From DATJFQ01 sp035492775 (GTDB taxonomy: Bacteria > Acidobacteriota > Vicinamibacteria > Vicinamibacterales > 2-12-FULL-66-21): a DNA stretch of 64,000 bases. The first letter of the stretch is position 1. Each line of letters begins with the position of its first letter. The notes under the pieces are model-generated. The model was not told where the DNA came from. It saw only the letters and a list, made by a program, of their open reading frames with translations, and did no database searches. The stretch is taken from NCBI GenBank assembly GCA_035492775.1, contig DATJIW010000051.1, forward strand, positions 1 through 64,000, read 5' to 3'. Shown here piece after piece: positions 1 to 7,645 of the stretch. The position numbers and the translations under genes were made by a program.

Positions 1-76
1 CACCTTCGGAATGTCTCGACCATGGTGGGGCCGGACGCGGTCACCGAGTGCAGGGTGGATCGCTCCGTCACGAAAT

Positions 77-2812
77 TCAGCGCCGCTGCGAAATGCCGTG
101 CATCGCGAGCAGCGCCTTGAAGTCGGCGCGCCCGCGCAGCGGATCGAGATCGGTGTCCGTCGCCACGAGGCCCGCGTCGGAGTAGCCGTCGGCCAGGGCC
201 TGCCCCAACATCTGCACGGCTGCGGCGGCCTGCGTGTCCCGGCGCTCGGGCGGCACGAGGCGGCTCATCTGCGCCAGCGCGCACGCCTGGTTGTACCGCT
301 CGACCGGTAACTTGTCGATGAGCGGCCGTTGCGCGTCGAGTGCCCGCTCGTACGTCGTGAACGCCTCGCGCGTGAGGCCGGCCTCCGCCTCGACGAGCCC
401 CAGCATGCGCAGGGCCGCACCTAACGCGGAGCGGTTGTACACCGAGTCGGGCTGCTCGCGCACCAGCGACTCGAGCAACTCGACGCCGCGGCGCGCGAGC
501 GGGAGCGCGTCCGCCAGACGATGCGCCTGGATCAGGGTTCCGGCGCGCTTCTGGAGCGCCTGCGCCAGCAGGTTCCTCGTGCGGGCAGAACCGGGCTCGA
601 TCGAGAAAAGCGCCTCAGCGACATTCATCAGTCGACGGTAGGTGGCGTCGAGGTCCGCCGGCTTGTCGAGACGCTCGAGCACATAGCCGTGCAGCAGGAG
701 GGCGTAGGCCAGGTCGGTGCGGTACTCCAGGACGGTAGGGTTCTCCGCGGTCAAGGCGTCCAGGATCTCCAGGCACCGCAGCATATCCCGGTGCGCCTCC
801 TCGAGGAGGCCGGCTTCGCGCTCAGGTGCCGAGAGGGCGGAGTAGGCACTGGAGAGAGAAGCCTTGAGCGCCAGATCCGTGGGATAGTCCCGGGTCAAGC
901 CGTCGAAGAGTGCCCGCGCGGCCTCGGCATGTCTCCGCGCCTCGTCCAGCCGGTTCAGATCGAGCAAGGCGTGGCTCTCTTCGAGATGGATGCCGCCGAG
1001 GACCTCGCGCACGATCCGCGAGAGGTCGGTGCGACCGGTGAGATCCTGTGTCGCATTGCCCGCCGGCGGTAGCGGTTTGTCGAGGAGCGGGGTGGCGATA
1101 GCGACCGCCCGGTCCCACTCGGCCAGCGCGGCGGAGTTTTCGCCTAGCATCCGGTGGGCGAGGGCCATGTTGCCACGGGTTCTGGCCACGTCGATCTGCG
1201 CCTTGACCTCGTCGGGCCGTTCCCTGGCGATCGCTTCCTGCACCTCCAGGGCCTTCCCATGCGCCGCCAGGGCTTCCTTCGCTCGAAGCCGGAAACTCAG
1301 AACGTTTCCCTCGGATCCGTAAGCGATGGCCAGCTGGCGTCGCAGTTCCAGGCTGGATGGATCGTCGCGGAGTGCGTCCTGATAGAGGCGCACGGCGGAC
1401 TCGTAGTTGCGCAGCGCCTCCTCGGGGCGGCCCATAGCGGCTTCCACCGAGCCGACGCGGACGGAGGCCATGGCCGCCTCACGCCGCACCGCGGGATCGT
1501 CGCCGCGCTCCTTCAGGAAGTCACGGTAATAGTCGGAAGCCGCCTCGAGGAGTTCCCGCCGCAAGGGCTGAAGGCCGGGGACATTCAGCAGCTTGCTTTC
1601 GCTCACCGCCGTGAAGTACTGGTCCACCGCCTGCCGCGTCTTCTGGAAGTTCGCCTCCGCCGCCACACGCTCCCGGTTCACCAGCAGCGAGCCGACACCG
1701 AGCGCCAACACAGTGGAGCCGACCAGCACCGCGATGGACGCCGCGGCCGCACGGTGACGGCGTCCCCAGCGCGTGACTCGCGTGAGCAGCGGGTCGCGAT
1801 AGGCGGTCACCGGCTCGTCCGCGATCCACCGTTCCACGTCGTCGGCGAGCGCCTGCGCGCTCTGGTAGCGATCCGCCTGGGACAGCGCCATCGCCTTCAG
1901 GCACACCGCTTCCAACGCCGGATCCACCAGAGGCTCGACCATGCGGGGTCGTTTGAAGCGCCCCTTCTGCACGTTGCGCAGTACCGAGCCGATGTCGGTC
2001 CTTTCGAACGGCTGCCGCCCGACGAGCAGGCAGTAGAGAGTGGCGCCGAGCGAGTAGACGTCGGAGGTTGGGCCCAGGCTCTCCAGATCGCCGCGCGCCT
2101 GCTCCGGGCTCATGTAGCCGGGCGTGCCGATCGCGGAACCCACGACCGTCTCGGCCGAGCCACTGCCGGAGTACGGACGTAATGGCCGTTCCTCCGATGG
2201 CGCCATGCCCTCGGCGCGTCCCTGCGCCTTGGCGAGTCCCCAGTCGATGACCAGCGTCTCGCCGAACCTTCCGACAATGATGTTGCCGGGCTTGAGGTCG
2301 CGATGTAGGACGCCACGGGAGTGCGCGTACTCGATGGCGTTACACACGTCGAGGAAGCGGCGCAGCAGCTTCCGCAGCTCCAGCGAGCGTCGGCCGGCAT
2401 CGGCGCGCAGCGAGTCGTCACCGTGGAACTCCGCGATCGCCTCCTCGAGAGAGTCGCCGCGGATGAAGCGCATTGCGTAGAAGGGGCGACCCTGCGCGTC
2501 CGTGCCCAGCCCGTAGACGGGCACGATGCCCGGATGCTCCAGACCGCCGGTGATCTCGGCTTCCAGCAGGAAACGTTCGCGCCGCTGCCCGTCGTCGGCG
2601 TGATCTTCCCGGATCTGCTTCAGCGCCACCTCGCGGTGGAGCTCGCCGTCCAGCGCGATGAAGACGGCACCGAGCCCGCCTCGCGCATGCGGACGCAGGA
2701 TGAGGAAGCGCTCGCCGGCCGAGGTCGGCGCGCCCACGCGCGTCACCGTGGCGTCCCCGCCCACCGTCGCATCGAGGGAGCGGCTGTCGTCCTTCTTCCC
2801 GTCGGCTGCCAT
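77..2812 (-). CDS. membrane Ser/Thr protein kinase with C-terminal TPR region
   Basis: Hanks/PknB-type kinase of about 911 residues. Visible in order: a glycine-rich loop GGLGAV (about 45-50), the ATP-binding lysine K65 in EVALKQI, the catalytic HRD (170-172) with RDLKPGN, the metal-binding triplet as DWG instead of DFG (190-192), GTPGYMSPEQ in the activation segment, one membrane helix (about 357-377), then some 500 residues of TPR-like helical repeats. By PknB topology the repeat part would face the periplasm and act as sensor or docking surface; this is inference. I chose the ATG at 2812 over one 12 codons upstream because the kinase family starts close to it. DWG occurs in some kinases of this class and does not by itself imply inactivity. 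Substrate unknown. The 76 bases left of the stop show no recognisable gene. Confidence 0.88.
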   Translation of the reverse strand: MAADGKKDDSRSLDATVGGDATVTRVGAPTSAGERFLILRPHARGGLGAVFIALDGELHREVALKQIREDHADDGQRRERFLLEAEITGGLEHPGIVPVYGLGTDAQGRPFYAMRFIRGDSLEEAIAEFHGDDSLRADAGRRSLELRKLLRRFLDVCNAIEYAHSRGVLHRDLKPGNIIVGRFGETLVIDWGLAKAQGRAEGMAPSEERPLRPYSGSGSAETVVGSAIGTPGYMSPEQARGDLESLGPTSDVYSLGATLYCLLVGRQPFERTDIGSVLRNVQKGRFKRPRMVEPLVDPALEAVCLKAMALSQADRYQSAQALADDVERWIADEPVTAYRDPLLTRVTRWGRRHRAAAASIAVLVGSTVLALGVGSLLVNRERVAAEANFQKTRQAVDQYFTAVSESKLLNVPGLQPLRRELLEAASDYYRDFLKERGDDPAVRREAAMASVRVGSVEAAMGRPEEALRNYESAVRLYQDALRDDPSSLELRRQLAIAYGSEGNVLSFRLRAKEALAAHGKALEVQEAIARERPDEVKAQIDVARTRGNMALAHRMLGENSAALAEWDRAVAIATPLLDKPLPPAGNATQDLTGRTDLSRIVREVLGGIHLEESHALLDLNRLDEARRHAEAARALFDGLTRDYPTDLALKASLSSAYSALSAPEREAGLLEEAHRDMLRCLEILDALTAENPTVLEYRTDLAYALLLHGYVLERLDKPADLDATYRRLMNVAEALFSIEPGSARTRNLLAQALQKRAGTLIQAHRLADALPLARRGVELLESLVREQPDSVYNRSALGAALRMLGLVEAEAGLTREAFTTYERALDAQRPLIDKLPVERYNQACALAQMSRLVPPERRDTQAAAAVQMLGQALADGYSDAGLVATDTDLDPLRGRADFKALLAMHGISQRR

Positions 2813-3118
2813 CGCGTGTGCGGGCAATCTTAGCCCGTTTCGCAGCACCTCGCAGGTGACCGTTCGGCTCGTCGGTGCGAGGACGTTTTGCGGCGACGGC
2901 CGGATTCGAGGGGGAGTTCTGGTCGGTGCAAGTCACAGGCCCCGTTACTGCAACGGCACGGCAGCAGGGGACGCGCTCGCCACGAGACCGAAATCTGCGC
3001 GCCACGATTGTAAGCGCGCGACCCGCTCAGGACTCACTCACAGCTGGTACCGCAGCGGGCTCATTCGCACCGCCGTGTTGAGGACCAAGGCGATGGCGCA
3101 CCGGCATTAGTCGACCTC

Positions 3119-3391
3119 CGTTCCGAAGCGGTCCTCCTAGCGACCCCTTCTTCCGGAGGAGGCCCCGCCCTCGATCTTGATGGCGGCGCCGTCACGTTTA
3201 TTCAACAGCTCACGAAAGCCGGCCGTCAGCCGACGTTTGGTCCGCTGAAAAACGGCAACCCGCGGACCGTCGACTTGGCGGCTGACACGATCATGCTGTT
3301 GCGCGAGCACAAGCGGTCACAGGCCGAAATCAAGATGGCGAGCCGGACCCGCGGAGCCGAAAGAGGTCGATTTACGAGGAGATTGGGTGAG
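3119..3391 (+). pseudogene. decayed tyrosine recombinase (phage integrase) remnant beside tRNA-Leu
   Basis: Translating the frame whose codons begin at 3170 gives LDLDGGAVTFIQQLTKAG, then FGPLKNGNPRTVDLA, then LLREHKRSQAEIKMA. This matches the middle of tyrosine recombinases (the typical pattern is a VDLDGG strand, then GPPKTKSSRRTVDL, then LREHRRRQAE). There is no plausible start, the N-terminal SAM-like part is absent, the sequence turns nonsensical after about 3345, and the frame runs into the tRNA gene where it stops (3443-3445). The catalytic HxxR and Tyr region is missing. It is therefore a fragment left by an element that used the adjacent tRNA 3' end. Nothing recognisable was found in 2849-3118. 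Confidence 0.6.
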
Positions 3392-3478
3392 TGGTGCGGA
3401 AGAAAGGATTTGAACCTTCACTCGGTTGCCCGAACAAGCTCCTGAGGCTTGCGCGTCTGCCAGTTCCGCCACTTCCGC
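3392..3478 (-). tRNA. tRNA-Leu (anticodon CAG), CCA encoded
   Basis: Read on the minus strand from 3478, the acceptor GCGGAAG pairs with CTTCCGC near the 3' end, followed by discriminator A and an encoded CCA (3394-3392). The anticodon loop reads CTCAGGA, giving CAG. The T arm contains GGTTCAAATCC. A long variable arm is present, as expected for a class II leucine tRNA of 87 nt including CCA. A decayed integrase lies directly at its 3' side. Confidence 0.95.
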
Positions 3479-3511
3479 ACGAAGGGGGCGAACAGCGATT
3501 CCGAAACTCCA

Positions 3512-3539
3512 ATCTTAGCATCAAGGAAGCCCGCGGCAA
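3512..3539 (-). promoter_or_regulatory. candidate promoter of tRNA-Leu
   Basis: On the minus strand there is TTGCCG (3539-3534), a 16-bp spacer, and TAAGAT (3517-3512), placed about 35 bases before the mature tRNA 5' end. This is a reasonable sigma-70-like arrangement. Seen by eye only. Confidence 0.45.
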
Positions 3540-3619
3540 ACACGGCACCGCAGCTGACAACGCGTGAGTTGGGAGTGGCGCGACCGCACCCGGACGACCG
3601 ACCCCGGCGTTGATTGGAC

Positions 3620-4033
3620 TCAGACCGCGTGCGCGGCGTGGGGGCGAGCGACGAGCCGCTCGAGTTCGGCGATCAGGTGTGACGGCGTGCACGGCTTCAG
3701 CAGCACGACGCGCATGCCGACTTCGGCCGCGCGCGTGCGGACGTCCGGCGTCCAGTGCGCGGTCAATCCGATGATGGGCACATGCCGGGTACGGACGTCG
3801 GCGCGCAGCGCCGCCGCGAGTTCGAAGCCGCTCATGCCCGGCAGCATCACGTCCGTCACGACCGCGCCGAACTGGTGCCGCAGCGCGACTGGCAGCGCCT
3901 CGCGCGCATCGCCCATCCCGTGCACGTCAAAGCCTGCAGTTTCGAGAAACTCCATGTAGCCCGACAGCGCATGGTTGTCGTCTTCGACAATCATCACGGG
4001 AACGTGGGAAGCCGGCAGCACGCCACCTGACAT
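3620..4033 (-). CDS. single-domain response regulator (CheY-like receiver)
   Basis: A stand-alone receiver domain of about 137 residues: acidic pair in VMIVEDD, phospho-acceptor Asp61 in VVTDVMLPGMSG, conserved Thr in IGLTAH and Lys in LLKPC. There is no output domain, so it would act by protein-protein contact or as a phosphorelay intermediate. The start is uncertain: ATG at 4033 is used here, while an in-frame ATG at 4084 would add 17 residues. No cognate kinase is adjacent; the hybrid kinase at 51.5 kb is far away. Confidence 0.85.
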   Translation of the reverse strand: MSGGVLPASHVPVMIVEDDNHALSGYMEFLETAGFDVHGMGDAREALPVALRHQFGAVVTDVMLPGMSGFELAAALRADVRTRHVPIIGLTAHWTPDVRTRAAEVGMRVVLLKPCTPSHLIAELERLVARPHAAHAV

Positions 4034-4275
4034 AGCAAGCGGGACGCCACTGCGAATTGTGCCAGTTTTTTTGGAAATTCCCATCGAACCGCACATGTGC
4101 GCGTGACAGATCCGTCACTCGCCGCACAGCGCGGGACACACGCTTCCGCTCCCCACGACGTCGATTCAGCCCGGTTTCAGGCCTCGAAGTGAGGGTGCGG
4201 TGTATGATTCCCCGGCACTTCGCCCGTAGACCACGCGAATGGGAGCGGGCCAACAACCCTCCAAAAGGAGATCGA

Positions 4276-5844
4276 ATGAAGAATGTCATGATGCTGCTCG
4301 CCGCGGCCGCCATGGCGGCGCCCGCGCACGCGCAGCAGCGGGGGCAGAACTTCGGCCAGCCGCCGCAGACCACGATCACCCGTACCGATGCGCCGGCGGG
4401 TCAACAGCACGAGACGGCAGGTCCCGCCGAAGAGAAGATCTCGCAGACGTCGCACGTCGTCCGGATCCGCGGTAAGGAAATCAAGTACACCGCCACCGCC
4501 GGCACGCTTCCGATCCGATCGGACGATGGGAAGGTTGCGGCGCGCATGTTCTTCGTCGCCTACACGCGCGACGGCGAGGATGCGCGGACGCGGCCGGTGT
4601 CGTTCCTCTACAACGGCGGTCCCGGCTCCGCCACGATCTGGCTGCACATGGGATCCTTCGGTCCCAAGCGCGTGCAGATGGCGGACGACGGCTTCCAGCC
4701 GGCGCCGCCGTACCAGCTCGTCGACAACGACGATTCCCTGCTGGATGTGACGGACCTGGTCTTCGTCGATGCGATGTCGACCGGTTACAGCCGCGTCGAG
4801 GCCGGGGTGAATCCGGCGCAGTATCACGGCCAGGCGGGGGACCTGCGTGCCTTCGGCGATTTCATCAACGAGTACCTCGTGAGTTACTCGCGCTGGGCAT
4901 CGCCGAAGTACCTGATCGGTGAAAGCTACGGCACGATCCGATCTGCCGGCCTCTCGCAGGAACTTCAGTCGCGCCACGGCATCGAGCTGAACGGCGTCGT
5001 GCTCGTGTCCGCGCTGCTCACGTATCAGACGATCTCGACCAGCCCGCAGAACGACGTGGCGCTGATTGCCTATTTTCCGACCTACACGGCCTCCGCCTGG
5101 TATCACAAGAAGCTCCCGGCCGACCTCACCGGCGATTTGAAAAAGGCCCTGGACGAATCGCGGACGTTTGCCGACGGCGAATATGCGTCGGCGCTCCTGA
5201 AAGGCAACTCGCTTTCCGCCGCCGAACGCCACGCGGTCGCCGAGAAAATTGCGCGGCTCACAGGGCTCTCGACGGAGTATGTCGAACAGACGAACCTCCG
5301 GATCGATCCCGGCCGCTTCCGGAAGGAACTGCTGAGAGACAAGCGGCTGTCGATCGGCCGCCTCGATTCACGGTTCACGACGACGGACCTCGACGCGGCC
5401 GGTGAGCAGGAGGAGTTCGATCCATCGAACACGGCTCTGCAGGGCGGTTGGACGGCGATGTTCATGGACTACGTGCGCAACGAGCTGAAGTGGGAGAGCG
5501 ATTTGCACTACGACTCCAGCGGGAACGTGCGCCCGTGGACCTACGATCAGAACCGCTACATGGACATGACCGAACCGCTCCGGACGACGATGGCCAAGAA
5601 CCCGTACCTGAAGGTGATGGTCGCGGCGGGCTACTACGACATGGCGACGCCGTTTCACGGCATCGAAATGAACATGTGGCACCTCGCGTACGACCCGTCG
5701 TACACGCAGCGGATTGAATTCCAGTACTACGAGGGCGGCCATATGATGTACATCCGTCCCTCGGCGCACAAGAAGCTGGCGGACGACATCACGCGGTTCA
5801 TCACGTCAACCGAGCGCACGGCCGGGCGGCGAACGACTCAGTGA
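4276..5844 (+). CDS. secreted S10-family serine carboxypeptidase-like peptidase
   Basis: The start is set by AAGGAG at 4265-4270, five bases before the ATG. The 522-residue product begins with a signal peptide ending near AHAQ (about 19). The alpha/beta-hydrolase core shows NGGPGSAT (oxyanion region), the nucleophile Ser217 in GESYG, Asp455 in GYYDMATPF and His489 in EGGHMMY, that is, a complete S10 catalytic triad. Bacterial members of this group are exported and their substrates are poorly known; peptide scavenging is the likely role. It is followed 34 bases later by sppA on the same strand, so the two may be co-transcribed. Confidence 0.88.
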   Translation: MKNVMMLLAAAAMAAPAHAQQRGQNFGQPPQTTITRTDAPAGQQHETAGPAEEKISQTSHVVRIRGKEIKYTATAGTLPIRSDDGKVAARMFFVAYTRDGEDARTRPVSFLYNGGPGSATIWLHMGSFGPKRVQMADDGFQPAPPYQLVDNDDSLLDVTDLVFVDAMSTGYSRVEAGVNPAQYHGQAGDLRAFGDFINEYLVSYSRWASPKYLIGESYGTIRSAGLSQELQSRHGIELNGVVLVSALLTYQTISTSPQNDVALIAYFPTYTASAWYHKKLPADLTGDLKKALDESRTFADGEYASALLKGNSLSAAERHAVAEKIARLTGLSTEYVEQTNLRIDPGRFRKELLRDKRLSIGRLDSRFTTTDLDAAGEQEEFDPSNTALQGGWTAMFMDYVRNELKWESDLHYDSSGNVRPWTYDQNRYMDMTEPLRTTMAKNPYLKVMVAAGYYDMATPFHGIEMNMWHLAYDPSYTQRIEFQYYEGGHMMYIRPSAHKKLADDITRFITSTERTAGRRTTQ

Positions 5845-5878
5845 GCGATCGAGTCAATCTCCGGAGTACATTAGAGAC

Positions 5879-7624
5879 ATGGCTGTAAGGCGCGGCGTCT
5901 GGCTGGTGCTCATCTTCATCGGTCTGGCCGTCATGGTATCGGCGGCCGGGCTCGTTCTGGTGTACTCGGCGCTCGGCCGCGAACCGGAGATTTCAGGCAA
6001 TTCGACGCTGGTGCTGCGGGTCGACGGCGACCTGCCCGAAATGGAGTCGACGAGCGTCTTCGGACAGATCTTCGAAGCGCCGCCCACGGTCCGCTCGATC
6101 GTCGACGCGCTGAGAAAGGCGAAGGTCGACAAACGCATCACCAGCGTCGTCGTCCGGCCGACCGGAACGGCCTCGCTGTGGGGGAAGGTCCAGGAGATCC
6201 GCGACGCGATCGCCGACTTCCGTCGGTCCGGTAAGCCCATCGTGGCCTACATGGAGTACGGCGGAGAGCAGGAATTCTATCTGTCGACCGCCTGCGACAA
6301 GGTCTTCCTGATGCCGACGGCGTCGCTCGACCTGACCGGCATCGCCAGCTACGAGCTGTTCATGCGGGGCATGCTGGACAAGATCGGCGCGTATCCCGAT
6401 GCGCTGCACATCGGCGAGTACAAGACGGCGTCGAACAACTTCACGGAGCACACGTACACCCCGGCGCATCGCGAGATGGCGCAATCGCTGAACGCGGATC
6501 TGTATCAACAGCTGATTCGCGGCATTGCCGAAGGCCGTCACAAGAGCGAGGCGGAGGTCAAGGCGCTCATCGATCACGGTCCGTTCCTGCCGGAGGACGC
6601 GCTCAAGGCCGGTCTCATCGACGACCTCGCGTACGAAGACCAGGTCGACGACAAAGTGAAGCTCGCGGCGGGAACGCCGCACTATCTCGAACTCAGCGCG
6701 TACCGGCAGATTGCGAACACGAGCCTCGGGCTCGATCGCGGTCCGCGGATCGCGGTCATCTATGCCGTCGGCATCATCGCGAGCGGCCGCAGCAGCTACG
6801 ACTCTCCGTCGGGGCTCGTGGTCGGCGCCGACACGATTGACGAGTACCTCCGGAAGGCCCGCGCCGACAGCAGCGTCAAGGCGATCGTTCTCCGCATCGA
6901 CAGCCCTGGCGGGTCGGCGCTCGCATCCGACGTCATCTGGCGTGAGGTCGTGCTGACGCGCCAGCAGAAGCCCGTGATCGTATCGATGTCCGACGTGGCC
7001 GCCTCGGGCGGGTATTACATCGCCATGCCGGCCAACGCGATCGTCGCGGAGCCGTCGACGCTGACCGGCTCGATTGGCGTGGTGCTGACGAAGTTCGCGA
7101 TCGGCGGCACGCTGAACAAGCTCGGGCTGAACCTCGAAGGCGTGTCGAACGGCAAGTACGCGGACCTCTATTCGCCAACGCGTCCGTTCACGCCCGAAGA
7201 GCGCGGCATGATGATGGCGAACATGCAGGCCACGTACGACACGTTCGTCGAAAAGGCGGCGCAGGGACGGAACACGACGCCGGAACGGATCGACGCCATC
7301 GGGCAGGGCCGTGTCTGGACCGGCCGGCAGGCGAAGGAGATCGGCCTCGTGGACGACCTGGGCGGCCTCGATCGTGCGATTTCCATTGCCAAACAGCGGG
7401 CCAAGATCCCTCAGGAATCCGGCGTCGAAATCGTCACGTATCCCGGACGGCGGTCGTTCTACGACGTGCTGCGGAACCCGTTCGGACCGTCAGACTACGG
7501 CGCCACGCTCGCGGCGCTGCTGGGAATCCGCGATCCGCGCGCACTGGCGTCGCTCACCGCGCCGCTGCAGGTGTTTCGGCGCGGCGAACCACTGGCAATC
7601 ATGCCGAATGTGTTCGTGAGGTGA
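5879..7624 (+). CDS. sppA: signal peptide peptidase SppA, 67K type
   Basis: The 581-residue protease digests leftover signal peptides in the membrane. An N-terminal helix (about 7-33) anchors it. It has the tandem-domain layout of the E. coli type: catalytic Lys182 in GEYKTASN in the first repeat and nucleophile Ser376 in AASGGYYIA in the second, followed by TGSIGV. Both catalytic residues are present and the length fits the 67K family. Upstream lies the S10 peptidase; the following kinase starts 21 bases after the stop. Confidence 0.93.
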   Translation: MAVRRGVWLVLIFIGLAVMVSAAGLVLVYSALGREPEISGNSTLVLRVDGDLPEMESTSVFGQIFEAPPTVRSIVDALRKAKVDKRITSVVVRPTGTASLWGKVQEIRDAIADFRRSGKPIVAYMEYGGEQEFYLSTACDKVFLMPTASLDLTGIASYELFMRGMLDKIGAYPDALHIGEYKTASNNFTEHTYTPAHREMAQSLNADLYQQLIRGIAEGRHKSEAEVKALIDHGPFLPEDALKAGLIDDLAYEDQVDDKVKLAAGTPHYLELSAYRQIANTSLGLDRGPRIAVIYAVGIIASGRSSYDSPSGLVVGADTIDEYLRKARADSSVKAIVLRIDSPGGSALASDVIWREVVLTRQQKPVIVSMSDVAASGGYYIAMPANAIVAEPSTLTGSIGVVLTKFAIGGTLNKLGLNLEGVSNGKYADLYSPTRPFTPEERGMMMANMQATYDTFVEKAAQGRNTTPERIDAIGQGRVWTGRQAKEIGLVDDLGGLDRAISIAKQRAKIPQESGVEIVTYPGRRSFYDVLRNPFGPSDYGATLAALLGIRDPRALASLTAPLQVFRRGEPLAIMPNVFVR

Positions 7625-7630
7625 ACCGCG

Positions 7631-7636
7631 TATAAT
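7631..7636 (+). promoter_or_regulatory. possible -10 element of the kinase gene
   Basis: A perfect TATAAT ends 9 bases before the ATG at 7646, which would give a very short leader. No convincing -35 hexamer is visible at 16-18 bp upstream. Confidence 0.3.
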
Positions 7637-7645
7637 CCGCGCCGC

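Noticed and set aside
2849..3118. Gene search between the first kinase and the integrase remnant
   Set aside because: Short frames on both strands lack start signals and motifs; nothing was supported.
3392..3414. Second copy of the tRNA-Leu 3' end as attachment-site duplicate
   Set aside because: I looked for a copy elsewhere in the window and found none, so no att pair is claimed.
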